A stretch of 64,000 bases of DNA from Brevibacillus sp. DP1.3A (GCF_013284245.2 NZ_CP085876.1:3207001-3271000), one strand, 5' to 3'. Numbered from the stretch's first letter, positions 47,782 to 57,220 are shown. Numbers and translations: made by a program. Notes: generated from the letters alone by a model not told the origin.

Positions 47782-49194
47782 ATGGCTGGCAACTGGATTT
47801 CGTTTTTGATCGGCTCCTTTGTAGGATCGATAGCTGCACTCATCGTGGTGGGACTGCTTTTGATCTGTCTTTTTCGACCTCTTACCCAGTGGCTGCTCGC
47901 CAAGTTCATGAAGCGCCTCATGTCAGACCGCTATCCGGAAAATATTTTTGAGATGGTCTCCGCAATGACCAAAGTCAGTCCGCGCTACGTCCTGGAGAAC
48001 AGCTTGCGAGCAGCTACTGGACAAGCCATCGAGCGTCCTTTCGGAAGTCCGCGCAAGTTCTTGAACTTTGATAGCTTGATATTTTCTCCTGCACAGCTGG
48101 CCAAGATGCCTTCCAGTGAGGATACCGAAGTGGATATGCAAATCACGATTGGACCCATGGCAAAAAAGCCGTTAACCTTGGACATTCCGCTCATGGTAGG
48201 GGCAATGGGATACGGTATCGGTGTAAGTGCCGATGTGAAAATCGCGATTGCAAAGGGAACGGCCGCAGTGGGGACTTTGACGAATACGGGTGAAGGTCCG
48301 TTACTGCCGGAAGAAAGGAAATTCGCCAAACATCTTATTCTCCAATACAACTCGGGAAAGTGGGCAAAGGAGCCGGAAATTTTGCGACAGGCGGACGCCA
48401 TCGAAATCCATTTTGGGCAGGGGGCGACTGCAGCTGCCGCGAGCTTTATCCCCGCTGAATACATCCAGGGAAGAGCTGCTGAAATCATGGGGGTCCAGGA
48501 TGAAGAGATGATTATCATTCCTTCGCGGCATCCGGAAGTATCGAAGCCGGAAGATCTTAAGAAGCTCGTAGACAAGTTGCGCACAATAACAGAAGGCGTT
48601 CCGATTGGCGTCAAAATCTGCGCCAGTGCCATTCTTGAAAAAGACCTAGAGATTGTAATCCAAGCCGGTGTAGATTTTATCAGTATCGATGGCGGACAAG
48701 CGGGGACAAAAGGTGGACCTCCAATCCTGGAGGATGATTTCGGTTTGCCGACGATTTATGCGCTGACCCGGGCGGTGCGCTATTTGAAGAAAAAAGGTGT
48801 AAAAGAACGAATTACCTTACTGTCAGGGGGCGGATATAATACTCCGGGTGAGTGCTTGAAAGCTATTGCTTTGGGAGCAGATGGCATATTTATGGGGACG
48901 GCTGTTTTGTGGGCGATGACTCATGATCAGGTGACAAAAGCAATACCGTGGGAACCACCGACAGAGCTGACCACCTATCCAGGGAGCTTGAAAAACAAAT
49001 TTGACCCCGATTCAGCCACGAAATACTTGGCTAATTTTTTTCTTTCGTTTGTGGATGAGATGGAAATTGCCATCCTCGCTCTGGGGAAAACGTCTCTTCA
49101 TGAAGTTACCGCTGCGGATCTCGTCTCTCTCGATGAGATGACGAGTAAAGTGACGAAAGTACCCCTTGCCTATCATTCATCCTCTTCCAGTTAA
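47782..49194 (+). CDS. FMN-binding glutamate-synthase-family protein
   Basis: 470 aa starting at the ATG after GGAAGGAGAAAGAGG. One N-terminal membrane helix (WISFLIGSFVGSIAALIVVGLL) precedes a glutamate-synthase central/FMN barrel: GAMGYGIGVSADVKIAIAKG, EIHFGQGATAAAA, VGVKICASAI-like segment (actual IGVKICASAILEKDL) and DGGQAGTKGGPP. Unlike true glutamate synthase it has no amidotransferase or iron-sulfur cluster region. Likely a membrane-attached FMN oxidoreductase, reaction unknown. Confidence 0.88.
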   Translation: MAGNWISFLIGSFVGSIAALIVVGLLLICLFRPLTQWLLAKFMKRLMSDRYPENIFEMVSAMTKVSPRYVLENSLRAATGQAIERPFGSPRKFLNFDSLIFSPAQLAKMPSSEDTEVDMQITIGPMAKKPLTLDIPLMVGAMGYGIGVSADVKIAIAKGTAAVGTLTNTGEGPLLPEERKFAKHLILQYNSGKWAKEPEILRQADAIEIHFGQGATAAAASFIPAEYIQGRAAEIMGVQDEEMIIIPSRHPEVSKPEDLKKLVDKLRTITEGVPIGVKICASAILEKDLEIVIQAGVDFISIDGGQAGTKGGPPILEDDFGLPTIYALTRAVRYLKKKGVKERITLLSGGGYNTPGECLKAIALGADGIFMGTAVLWAMTHDQVTKAIPWEPPTELTTYPGSLKNKFDPDSATKYLANFFLSFVDEMEIAILALGKTSLHEVTAADLVSLDEMTSKVTKVPLAYHSSSSS

Positions 49195-49199
49195 ATTGC

Positions 49200-49994
49200 T
49201 TGATCGACGTACGAATGGGAGGGATTCGTATCGAACAGAGGATTATCCAAATTAAGTCAGCCGCACAGTATCACGGATGGACCATGACGCAGACGTGGGA
49301 GCATCTTCTTTTTTTACATTGGGCGATTTCCCCAGCGTCTATCAAAGCGCTCATTCCAGCAGGACTTGAGCTCGATACTTACGATGGCAAGGCATGGATC
49401 AGTATTATCCCGTTTTTGCTGAGTGGCGTGCGTTTGCATCGGATGCCATCCGTACCATTCACGACGACTTTCCCTGAAATCAATGTCCGAACGTATGTGA
49501 AGGCGAAAGGGAAGACGGGCGTGTATTTTCTTTCGCTGGATACGTCGAATCCGCTAGTGATCAAGATTGCGAAATTTTGGTACCGACTGCCTTATTATCG
49601 GGCCCAAATGGCTTTTCATCACCAAGGGGATCGGATCGATTTTACCTCTCGACGTCTATCTGATCTACCTCAGTCTCCCTCGTTCGAAGGCAGCTACCAG
49701 CCTCTCGCTGACAGATTTTTCGCCAAAGAGGGAACGCTGATGCATTGGCTGACGGAGCGATACACACTCTTTTGCAGGTGTAACAGAACGAAGCAAATGA
49801 TGTATGCGGATGTGGTGCACGAGCCGTGGCAGCTACAGGAGGCAGCCTTTCATATTCGTGAAAACGCGATGACCGAAAACCTGTCAATCCCACTCACGGA
49901 TTCTCCGCATCTAGCACTGTATTCACGTGGGGTACAAAGTCTTGTTTGGCCGATTCGAAGTCTAGCGGATCTATCTTCGAATCAAGGTGGATAG
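49200..49994 (+). CDS. DUF2071 (YqjF-like) protein
   Basis: 264 aa from a TTG, though the start is uncertain; the conserved part begins near residue 29 (MTQTWEHLLFLHWAISPASI), so a start at ATG 49284 is possible. Other family segments are LELDTYDGKAWISIIPFLL, VRTYVKAKGKTGVYFLSLD and LPYYRAQMAF. DUF2071 proteins are acetoacetate-decarboxylase-fold proteins of unknown role. It lies five bases after the glutamate-synthase-like gene and probably shares its transcript. Confidence 0.85.
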   Translation: MIDVRMGGIRIEQRIIQIKSAAQYHGWTMTQTWEHLLFLHWAISPASIKALIPAGLELDTYDGKAWISIIPFLLSGVRLHRMPSVPFTTTFPEINVRTYVKAKGKTGVYFLSLDTSNPLVIKIAKFWYRLPYYRAQMAFHHQGDRIDFTSRRLSDLPQSPSFEGSYQPLADRFFAKEGTLMHWLTERYTLFCRCNRTKQMMYADVVHEPWQLQEAAFHIRENAMTENLSIPLTDSPHLALYSRGVQSLVWPIRSLADLSSNQGG

Positions 49995-49998
49995 TAGT

Positions 49999-50033
49999 GA
50001 CTGATACCAGTACAAAAGGGTATCAGTCTTTTT
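49999..50033 (+). terminator. Intrinsic terminator
   Basis: GACTGATACC (49999-50008) pairs with GGTATCAGTC (50019-50028), followed by five Ts. Confidence 0.88.
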
Positions 50034-50116
50034 GATTTGAGGCTTGCCAGACTGACTTTTGGTCGGTAAGATGGGAGGTAGCACTTTTTTTCGTAAAAAC
50101 AGGAAGGATCTGGTAT

Positions 50117-51298
50117 TTGGTAATGGCTCGAAAAGAACGAATTGGTGAGTTGGAACTGATCCGGGCCTTTGCATTTTTGGCTGTGGTTTATCAGCATGTC
50201 ATTGGTGTGTATATCCGTGAGCCGGGACTGACAGAGCACGTGTTGATCGTCTACGGAATGTTGTTTCATTTGCTAAAATTCGCTGTACCAGCATTCATTT
50301 TCATCACGGGTCTTGTTTTGTTTTACAACTACTCCGAAAAAGTGAACTATATTTCCTTCACGCGTAAACGGATAACGGAGATTTTGGTTCCGTATGGAAT
50401 ATGGTCGGTGGTCTATCTTTACTTGATGGAGAAGCCTTTGGGTGAGGGAGCTGCGTTCGCCTGGAATGTAAGCAAAAATTTCCTGACAGGGACGTCCTCG
50501 TATCATCTGTGGTTCGTCGTGATGATTTTTCAGTTCTATCTTTTGTATCCGTTTTGGCAAAGAGTATTTGAACTTTTCCGCAGATTCGTGACCAGCCGCT
50601 TACGTCTCGTTGTCGCTCTTGGTGTCTCCGGATTGGTTTATGGGGGCCTCATGTGGTTCTCGGCGAGGTACATCCCGGCGCACGGTTTCCGCTTCGATCT
50701 GAATTGGCTTGATACGTATTTCATCAAATACCGCGATCGAAATGCGTTCTATTATTTCTATTACTTTTTGTTCGGTGGCTTGGTCGCTTTCACGCTGCCT
50801 GCATTTCGTGCAATTCTGAAAAAACACTGGCAATGGATCATTGTTTCGGTCGGTGTCCTGTACGCAGTCATTGGCTATGAACTTTTGCGTAATTCAGGGC
50901 AAGGCCAGATCAATTTAAACGTAGCGACATCCTTGAAACCGTCCATGTTCCTCTATACGATGGCTTGCTTACTGGCTGTGTACGCTCTCTGCCTATGGAT
51001 GAGCAAAAAGCAGTCCAAATGGACACATTGGCTAGGACTCCTTGGAAAATATTCGTACGGAGCTTATTTGATTCATGCGCTGATCTTGACGTACTTGATG
51101 AAGCTTTTGCGCGAGCTTCAACTTTTTCACACGGGCGTGTGGGGAAGTTTGGTAACATTCGTCTTGTGCTCCATTCTTTCTTTTGCCATATCATATGGGC
51201 TGGGAAGACTACCGTTTGGTTCCTGGCTGGTGGGCGCAGCAGAGAAAAAGACAAAGAAAATCCCGTCATCTCAAAAAAAATGGCAAAACGCAGGTTAA
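50117..51298 (+). CDS. Acyltransferase family 3 membrane protein
   Basis: 393 aa, ten predicted helices. The TTG start is nine bases from AGGAAGG; the ATG two codons later is 15 bases away. Opening RIGELELIRAFAFLAVVYQHVI carries the catalytic-type His of the family (R-x10-H layout), followed by FITGLVLFYNY, RKRITEILVPYGIWSVVYLY and YHLWFVVMIFQFYLLYPFW. These enzymes O-acylate cell-surface polymers or other glycans. Substrate unknown. Confidence 0.88.
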   Translation: MVMARKERIGELELIRAFAFLAVVYQHVIGVYIREPGLTEHVLIVYGMLFHLLKFAVPAFIFITGLVLFYNYSEKVNYISFTRKRITEILVPYGIWSVVYLYLMEKPLGEGAAFAWNVSKNFLTGTSSYHLWFVVMIFQFYLLYPFWQRVFELFRRFVTSRLRLVVALGVSGLVYGGLMWFSARYIPAHGFRFDLNWLDTYFIKYRDRNAFYYFYYFLFGGLVAFTLPAFRAILKKHWQWIIVSVGVLYAVIGYELLRNSGQGQINLNVATSLKPSMFLYTMACLLAVYALCLWMSKKQSKWTHWLGLLGKYSYGAYLIHALILTYLMKLLRELQLFHTGVWGSLVTFVLCSILSFAISYGLGRLPFGSWLVGAAEKKTKKIPSSQKKWQNAG

Positions 51299-51359
51299 TC
51301 GCAAGCAGTTTGGCCAGATGTAGAGAATTGTAGGAGGTTGAAGGGAGAAGCGAGTCGTC

Positions 51360-52259
51360 ATGCTGTTAGCTTACATTCAGTTAGCCTTGGCTATGGCCTT
51401 GGTCGGAAGCAACATCTCCATCGGTAAAGAAATTGTTTCCCATGTTCCAGTGTTTTTGTTTTCGGAGCTGCGCTTTTTGCTCGCGATCGTCATCCTATTG
51501 CCGCTGCTGGCTATGCGTGGGGAATGGAAAGCTTCTTGGAGCCGTGAGGAAGGCAAGGTGTTATTCTGGCAGTCGTTTTTCGGCGTGTTTCTGTTTAGTA
51601 TTTGCATGCTGTACGGTGTTCAGTGGACGACTGCTACTGCAGCCGGTATCATTACGAGTACGGTGCCTGCTTGCATCGCTTTGTTTTCGTTCTGGATTCT
51701 CAAGGAAAAATTACACGCCAACAGCTTAGTGGCGATCGGTCTTTCAGTGGGCGGCATCGGCTTCATTACGTTCACTGGAGGCGGCGTGGAACAAAACTGG
51801 ATAAGCATGCTGGGCAATCTGCTCGTATTTTTTGCGGTCGTCAGCGAAGCGCTCTTCACGATTTTCGCCAAAAGACTTTCTGGGAAAATTACGCCTTTCC
51901 AAATGACGGCCGCGATAAATGTCATCAGCTTTGTCTTGTTTCTCCCGTTTGAGATTTGGGAAAGCTTGCGGTTTGATTGGAGCGCCGTACCTGCAAATGT
52001 ATGGTGGCTTCTTGTGTACTATGCGTTTACGGCAAGCATCTTATCCTTCTTTCTCTGGTACAAAGGAGTGGAGAAGGTGGAGGCTTCGAAAGCTGGCTTG
52101 TTCACCGGAATGATGCCGATAAGTGCTGCTCTCGTGGCTGTCTTTTTCTTGAACGAAGCATTTACTTGGATGCATGGAGCGGGAATGATTCTTGTGCTCG
52201 CCTCCATTTTTATCGGTACACAGCAGCCGCGGCGTATGCGTTCGTCAATGGAAAGCTAA
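51360..52259 (+). CDS. EamA/DMT-superfamily transporter
   Basis: 299 aa, ten helices in two EamA repeats; second repeat ends GMMPISAALVAVFFLNEAFTWMHGAGMILVLASIFIG. The first repeat carries VPVFLFSELRFLLAIVILLPLL. Metabolite exporter or importer of unknown substrate. It stands 61 bases after the acyltransferase and is followed by a terminator. Confidence 0.88.
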   Translation: MLLAYIQLALAMALVGSNISIGKEIVSHVPVFLFSELRFLLAIVILLPLLAMRGEWKASWSREEGKVLFWQSFFGVFLFSICMLYGVQWTTATAAGIITSTVPACIALFSFWILKEKLHANSLVAIGLSVGGIGFITFTGGGVEQNWISMLGNLLVFFAVVSEALFTIFAKRLSGKITPFQMTAAINVISFVLFLPFEIWESLRFDWSAVPANVWWLLVYYAFTASILSFFLWYKGVEKVEASKAGLFTGMMPISAALVAVFFLNEAFTWMHGAGMILVLASIFIGTQQPRRMRSSMES

Positions 52260-52340
52260 TAGAAATAGCATGATAGAAAGGTCTCGGAAACCCTCGCATT
52301 TACACTTTGTGAGTATCCGGGGCTTTTTTTGAAAGAAAAC

Positions 52341-52374
52341 GAAAAGCGCCCTGACACGAGGCCAAGACGCTTTT
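52341..52374 (-). terminator. Terminator of the aminotransferase gene
   Basis: On the minus strand AAAAGCGTCTTG pairs with CAGGGCGCTTTT (GU pairs allowed), followed by a T-rich run, 20 bases after the aminotransferase stop. Confidence 0.7.
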
Positions 52375-52393
52375 GCAATAGTGGTAGTTACAT

Positions 52394-53701
52394 TTATTTG
52401 GTTAATGCATTTTCCAAATCTTTTACACCGCTGTAGACCAATTCGAACAAGTCAGCAATGTTTTCTTCTTCAATGCAAGAGAAGGCAATGCGCAGATCGG
52501 TTTGACCGAGAGCGATCGTACCGACGCCATACTGTTCCAGCAAGTGCTGGCGCAATGTTTCCGCTTCGACAGTCTTTAGCTTGAGGCACATGAAGTAGCC
52601 GGAGTTGAATGGATAGTAAGTCCACACGTCATTGTATTTTCCGGTGTCGAGCACTTCCTTGACACGGTTGGCACGGCCTTTCATGATATCGAATTTCTCC
52701 TGCTTCTGTGCTTTGTACTCCGGAGCAGTGATTGCGTGCAGTACGAACGTTTGGGAAGGATGCGATCCGCTGGAAAGAGTCGCGCGGATGATTCCCATTG
52801 TCTTTTGCTCCAAAGCGCTGAGCAAGTCGCTGGATGGAGATGCATACGTAATGAAGCCAACACGGAAGCCCCATACGTAATCTTCTTTGGTAGCGCCATC
52901 TACTTTTACAGGCAGAATGCGCGGGTGAACGTCGCACAGGCTAGCGAAGAGAGATTCGTGCATTGAGTCCTCGAAGAACAAGCCGAAGTACGCGTCATCC
53001 GTCACCGCGACAATATTGATTCCAGCTTCAGCGCCTTCTTTGAGTGCAGCGACGATTTGTTTTCCTTCCTCTGGACCAGGTGTATAGCCAGTTGGGTTAT
53101 TCGGGAAGTTGAGTACGACGATGGCTTTGCCTTTGTCTTTTTGTGCGAGAATGGCATCACGCAAAGCAGAAGCATTAAATTTCATCTCGTCGTTATACAA
53201 TGGGTAGTAGACCATTTCTGCACCACGGCGGATCGAAAAGGTAAGCTCGTAGTTTTCCCAGTTTTTGTCCGGGATGATGACACTGTCGCCGCTGTCAGCG
53301 AACAAGTCAGATACGATGCTCAGGCCATGCGTCAATGCGTTTGTAACGATTGGGTTACTAAAGGTATGGTTAGCCAATGAAGGCTGTTCCTCGATCATTT
53401 TTTTACGCCATGCTGCACGCAGCTCAGGCTTTCCTGCTGGGGGAGCATATTCGTAAATATCTTTTGGCTGGTAAGCAGACAGATTATCCTGGATGACCTT
53501 AAGATGCATCGGTTGACCGTTTTCCAGTGCAATCCCGATGGTTGCGTTGTACTTTTTCGCTTTTGCTTTCGCTTCTGCCGACTGGCTGAGAATCCCCTCT
53601 TTTGGGAAATAAATCAGCTTGGCGATATTGGACAGCATTTCATATACGTGTGGGTTTTCGCGTTGGATAGTTTCGTTCAGCGTTGATGCTAATGAATGCA
53701 T
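52394..53701 (-). CDS. PLP-dependent class I/II aminotransferase
   Basis: 435 aa from the ATG behind AAAAGGGAGG; a reading to 53950 overlaps the deformylase gene and has no site. The PLP segment is LNFPNNPTGYTPG (Asn) and TDDAYFGLFFE (Asp/Tyr); the Schiff-base Lys is in GATKEDYVWGFRVGF, with the substrate-binding Arg in TDLRIAFSC. The N-terminus is about 40 residues longer than aspartate aminotransferase. Substrate not assignable. Divergent from peptide deformylase, 178 bases apart. Confidence 0.9.
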   Translation of the reverse strand: MHSLASTLNETIQRENPHVYEMLSNIAKLIYFPKEGILSQSAEAKAKAKKYNATIGIALENGQPMHLKVIQDNLSAYQPKDIYEYAPPAGKPELRAAWRKKMIEEQPSLANHTFSNPIVTNALTHGLSIVSDLFADSGDSVIIPDKNWENYELTFSIRRGAEMVYYPLYNDEMKFNASALRDAILAQKDKGKAIVVLNFPNNPTGYTPGPEEGKQIVAALKEGAEAGINIVAVTDDAYFGLFFEDSMHESLFASLCDVHPRILPVKVDGATKEDYVWGFRVGFITYASPSSDLLSALEQKTMGIIRATLSSGSHPSQTFVLHAITAPEYKAQKQEKFDIMKGRANRVKEVLDTGKYNDVWTYYPFNSGYFMCLKLKTVEAETLRQHLLEQYGVGTIALGQTDLRIAFSCIEEENIADLFELVYSGVKDLENALTK

Positions 53702-53879
53702 GGTAGCCTCCCTTTTCATATACAAACATCTATCTTTACCAATAAAGATAGCGTATCTACATGCATTTGTCACCCTTGCCCAGTGGGATATTTCAGATTT
53801 TGCAAGGTTCCTTTTGACAGCGGCGACCTGATTTGCTACTTTGAAATCGAAAACTGAGTAATGCGGGAGGGAGAAGGAA

Positions 53880-54407
53880 ATGGCTGAACGCATGATCGTT
53901 CGCCTGGGAGACCCTATCTTGCGTGAAACTTCAAAAAGAGTACCATCCATTACTCCACAGGTTGAAAAGATTTTGGATGATATGGCCCAAACGATTTACG
54001 CTGCGAAAGGTCGAGCAGGCTTGTCTGCGATCCAGATTGGCATCCCGAAGCGTTTAGTTGTGATGGATTGCGGCAGCGGCTTGATTGAACTGATCAATCC
54101 GGTGTTGATGGAAAAATCAGGTGAGCAGGTAGGGCAAGAAGCTTGTCTTTCGATACCGGGTGTATTTGGAATCGTTCGTCGGGCGAATTATGTCAAAGTT
54201 CAGACGTTGAACCGCCAAGGAGAAACAAAGACAATCGAAGCCGAAGATTTCCTCGCTCGGTGTATTCAGCACGAGATGGACCATTTGGAAGGAATTTTGT
54301 TTATTGATCATACGGAAGAGATTTATTCGGCAAAAACGGGAAAGAAATTGAATTACGAGGATTTACACCGGATACATGCTAAACGTAGAAAAAAGCGTGG
54401 GAAATAA
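53880..54407 (+). CDS. def: Peptide deformylase
   Basis: 175 aa behind GGGAGGGAGAAGG. Motif 1 is GRAGLSAIQIG (usual GxGLAAxQ, with Ser for Ala), motif 2 EACLSIPG (usual EGCLS, here Ala for Gly; C89 is the metal ligand), and motif 3 HEMDH (H131, E132, H135). All metal ligands are kept. Removes the formyl group from nascent proteins. The substitutions in motifs 1 and 2 suggest a paralogue rather than the only deformylase of the cell. Confidence 0.9.
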   Translation: MAERMIVRLGDPILRETSKRVPSITPQVEKILDDMAQTIYAAKGRAGLSAIQIGIPKRLVVMDCGSGLIELINPVLMEKSGEQVGQEACLSIPGVFGIVRRANYVKVQTLNRQGETKTIEAEDFLARCIQHEMDHLEGILFIDHTEEIYSAKTGKKLNYEDLHRIHAKRRKKRGK

Positions 54408-54437
54408 ACAGAGCATAAACAGCAAGGAGATTAACTC

Positions 54438-55448
54438 ATGAAGCGTTGGAATATTATGTTGACAGGCTTTGGAACAGTAGGACAGCACGTAGCCAGACTG
54501 CTGGAGCAGCGACGGGACCGATACCGCGAGCTTTATCAAGCGGATGTCAGACTCGTGGGAGTCGTTCGTTCGGCTTCCGGTCTCTACGATGAGAACGGAA
54601 TCGATTCAGGAAAATTGGAAGACTATGCTCATACAAAACAAGCAAGGCACCCATCATGGAACGCGCTGGCATTTATCAAATCGGTTCAAGCGGATGTGCT
54701 CATCGAGGCTGGTCCATCTGAAAAAGAGGGAGGGCCAGGACTTACTTTTATTCGATATGCATTGGAAAATGCTATCCATGCAATCGCGATTTCAAAAGGC
54801 GCGCTTGTTGTCGATTATGCTGGCTTAGCCGCTCTAGCCAAAAAACATGGCGTCGCGTTGAAAGTCAGTGGGGCAACAGCAGCTGCTCTACCGACGATCG
54901 ATCTATTGCAATATAACTTGGCAGGCTGTGAAGTGAAGCGAGTCGAAGGCATTTTTACGGGAACGACTAACTTCGTGCTCACAAAAATGATGGAAGAGGG
55001 GCTCACCTGTGCGGAAGCAGTCGAGCTCGCGCAGAAAATGGGGATTGCCGAACCGGACCCTTCTTACGATATCGATGGTTGGGATACAGCTTCGAAGCTC
55101 ACGATCTTGGCAAACGCCGCTTTTGGCGCGCAAGTAAATCTGACCGATGTCACACGCGCAAGTATTCGCGAAATAACCTCGTTACAAATCGAGACGTGGA
55201 AAAAGCATACGAAGATCCCCAAGCTGATCGGAAGTATCCAAAAGGAAGCAAATGGTACACTTTCGGTAGCAGTGGAGCTTTGTGCAGTGGATCATACTCA
55301 TCCATTTGCATCTGTATCAGGTACGACAAAAGCCATACGGGTTGAAACAGATGTCATGGGGGATTTATTCGTCGTTGGAGGAAAATCAGATCCTGTTGCG
55401 GCAGCAGCGGCTGCCTTAAAAGACCTTGAACATATCATTAGCAGATAG
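54438..55448 (+). CDS. Homoserine dehydrogenase
   Basis: 336 aa. Coenzyme loop is LTGFGTVGQHVARLL, the substrate domain includes SGATAAALPTIDLLQYN and IFTGTTNFVLTKMMEEG, and the catalytic loop has AEPDPSYDIDGWDTASKL. The usual C-terminal ACT domain is absent, so it should not be feedback-inhibited by threonine, like short archaeal forms. Converts aspartate semialdehyde to homoserine. 30 bases after the deformylase stop with AAGGAG; cotranscription likely. Confidence 0.92.
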   Translation: MKRWNIMLTGFGTVGQHVARLLEQRRDRYRELYQADVRLVGVVRSASGLYDENGIDSGKLEDYAHTKQARHPSWNALAFIKSVQADVLIEAGPSEKEGGPGLTFIRYALENAIHAIAISKGALVVDYAGLAALAKKHGVALKVSGATAAALPTIDLLQYNLAGCEVKRVEGIFTGTTNFVLTKMMEEGLTCAEAVELAQKMGIAEPDPSYDIDGWDTASKLTILANAAFGAQVNLTDVTRASIREITSLQIETWKKHTKIPKLIGSIQKEANGTLSVAVELCAVDHTHPFASVSGTTKAIRVETDVMGDLFVVGGKSDPVAAAAAALKDLEHIISR

Positions 55449-55549
55449 GCTCATTTGCATGTGCTTCCAGTGTTCCTTAGGAATGAGTCGTTTACAACCG
55501 CGAGCATACTAGGGGTGCACCACAAAAAAACGGCAAGGGGGCCATACGG

Positions 55550-55705
55550 ATGAACCAATCGTCTGATGTCAATGCCGAGCTGCAGCAAGTATCTGCTTAC
55601 CCAACCAAGCAAAAAATGAATCAAAAGAATGTCGCTTTGGTAAATGAGCAGGATAGCTGCTGTTGCACCCCCAAAAAGCAGGCATCCGAAGCACAACAGG
55701 AATAA
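55550..55705 (+). CDS. Small Cys-triplet peptide
   Basis: 51 aa: Gln/Asn-rich, with a Cys-Cys-Cys cluster near the C-terminus (DSCCCTPKKQASE). ATG is eight bases after AAGGGGG and the frame ends just before a strong terminator, so a separate transcript is likely. A longer frame exists on the other strand but its start is poor. It could be a metal- or thiol-binding peptide or a modified peptide precursor; nothing nearby supports a maturation enzyme. Confidence 0.45.
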   Translation: MNQSSDVNAELQQVSAYPTKQKMNQKNVALVNEQDSCCCTPKKQASEAQQE

Positions 55706-55715
55706 TGCCTACACG

Positions 55716-55755
55716 AAAAAGCCGGGTCTCGATTAAGAGACACCGGCTTTTCGTT
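55716..55755. terminator. Bidirectional intrinsic terminator
   Basis: GAAAAAGCCGGGTCTC pairs with GAGACACCGGCTTTTCG; serves the small peptide gene and the convergent CAP-domain gene. Confidence 0.85.
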
Positions 55756-55769
55756 TCGTGCAATGCTTT

Positions 55770-56486
55770 TTATCCGATAAATTCTTGTACCCAGTAGCCA
55801 TTTGTGAAGCCTACACCAATTTTTGTGAACGCAGGGTTCATAATGTTTTGGCGGTGGCCTTCACTGTTCATCCATTGTTGCATAACTTCTTGTGGACTCT
55901 GTTGACCCATGGCGATATTCTCACCTGCAGTCGAGTACTGAATGCCATACTGCTTCATCATTTCAAATGGGGAACCGTACGTTGGGCTGTTGTGGTCAAA
56001 ATAGTTGTTAGAAGACATATCTTGTGCTTTTGCCAACGCTACTTTGGACAGTGCTGCATCCATTTGAACAGGCTTGAGACCTGCTTTTGCACGTTCTTGG
56101 TTCACCAAATCCGCGACTTGTTTCGCAAAATCACCCGTTTTTCCTTGTTCCACTTGAGTTGCTGGAGCGGCAGGCTGAGCGACGTTTTTGCTAGGCTGCG
56201 CTGGGGCAGCTTGAACTGGTGTTTGTTGCACCGGCTTTGCAGGTTGCATCGGTGTCATTGGCTGTTGTACTGGCATTTGTTGTCCAGGGGCAAAGCCTTG
56301 TTTTTGTTGAAAGAAGTTCCAAAATTGCTGGGAATTTGGAGCTTTTTGGAATTGTGGCATATAATATTGGAATTGTCCGCCAGGAACAGGGCAATTAGAA
56401 GCAGCCGAAGCAGAAGTAGCAAACCCTGTCAAAGCCAAGCCCAGACCAAGAGTCATCGCGATTGTAACAGAACCAAAACGTTTCAT
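55770..56486 (-). CDS. Secreted CAP-domain protein (YkwD-like)
   Basis: 238 aa. Signal peptide (ALTGFATSASA-A), then a Pro/Gln/Met-rich spacer (residues about 40-110, with QPMTPMQPAKPVQQTPVQ) and a C-terminal CAP/SCP domain: VADLVNQERAKAGLKPVQMD, AQDMSSNNYFDHNSPTYG, GENIAMGQQSPQEVMQQWMNSEGHRQNIM and FTKIGVGFTNGYWVQEFIG. Conserved His and Glu of the cavity are present. These are abundant secreted proteins of spore formers, possibly binding wall or lipid; no enzymatic role is settled. Confidence 0.92.
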   Translation of the reverse strand: MKRFGSVTIAMTLGLGLALTGFATSASAASNCPVPGGQFQYYMPQFQKAPNSQQFWNFFQQKQGFAPGQQMPVQQPMTPMQPAKPVQQTPVQAAPAQPSKNVAQPAAPATQVEQGKTGDFAKQVADLVNQERAKAGLKPVQMDAALSKVALAKAQDMSSNNYFDHNSPTYGSPFEMMKQYGIQYSTAGENIAMGQQSPQEVMQQWMNSEGHRQNIMNPAFTKIGVGFTNGYWVQEFIG

Positions 56487-56600
56487 TAAACAAATCTCTC
56501 CTTTTTTTTGCCTACGAGGTTAGTTGTCGGATTCGGATTGAGGAAACAACCCTACGCCAGTTCGGCGATTCACCCCAATGTGGCATATCTCATCCACAAA

Positions 56601-56640
56601 AAAGTCCCCCGCACTTCCTTTTCAAGAGGAAGTCTCGGCT
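56601..56640 (-). terminator. Terminator after the rhodanese gene
   Basis: On the minus strand CCGAGACTTCCT pairs with AGGAAGTGCGGG (CCG/CGG and ACTTCCT/AGGAAGT arms), followed by CTTTTTTG. Confidence 0.65.
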
Positions 56641-56734
56641 TATTTCGTTTGGCATGAACAACGATATCAGACAATCCCAATCGAAATAAAGGAGTAATAT
56701 ATGGCAAATAGCTAGAAGCGTTGTTAAATAAGGC

Positions 56735-57079
56735 TCATTTCGATTCGTTTGATTGTTCCTTCCATGCGGTTAAACCGCCTTCCAATGCATTTGCTTGAAA
56801 ACCATGCTCACGAAGAAGAGCGGCAGCTTTTTGCGCTTTGTTACCTGTTGTACATACAGTAACAATTTGCATATTTTGCGCAAGTTTCTCGGTTTCTTCA
56901 TCGAATGGCTTGTCCTGTTCCTTCATTAGAAGATAGGGGGCGTTACGTGTCGATGCGTTTTCATGAACGAGGCTGCCAGAAATAAATTTTTCGGCGTCGC
57001 GTACGTCCAATAAAAGTACGGGCACTTTCTTTTGAAGCAATTCGGATAATTGAATGGTTGTCAAAGTATGATTTTGCAA
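56735..57079 (-). CDS. Rhodanese-like domain protein
   Basis: 114 aa from a TTG six bases after GGGAGGG; the longer frame lacks a site. Rhodanese features are VLLLDVRDAEKFISGSLVHENAS and the active loop VTVCTTGNKAQKAAALL, where Cys would carry the persulfide, and the ending ALEGGLTAWKEQ. A single-domain sulfur transferase or thiol protein of the cytoplasm. Monocistronic. Confidence 0.88.
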   Translation of the reverse strand: MQNHTLTTIQLSELLQKKVPVLLLDVRDAEKFISGSLVHENASTRNAPYLLMKEQDKPFDEETEKLAQNMQIVTVCTTGNKAQKAAALLREHGFQANALEGGLTAWKEQSNESK

Positions 57080-57220
57080 TGAAATCCCTCCCAATGCTAT
57101 TGTAACAGAGTACCGCCATCTCCAGTATAAGGGTGAACGGTTGCTTTTATTGGACAACCATGGTAGAATGAGGTTGCTACTTGAAAAATTGATACCTAAA
57201 ATTCATCGAGGTGTATGCTG

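Noticed and set aside
55451-55696. 81-codon minus-strand frame opposite the Cys-triplet peptide
   Set aside because: It lacks a well-placed ribosome site and lies antisense to a better-supported small gene; kept only the plus-strand call.
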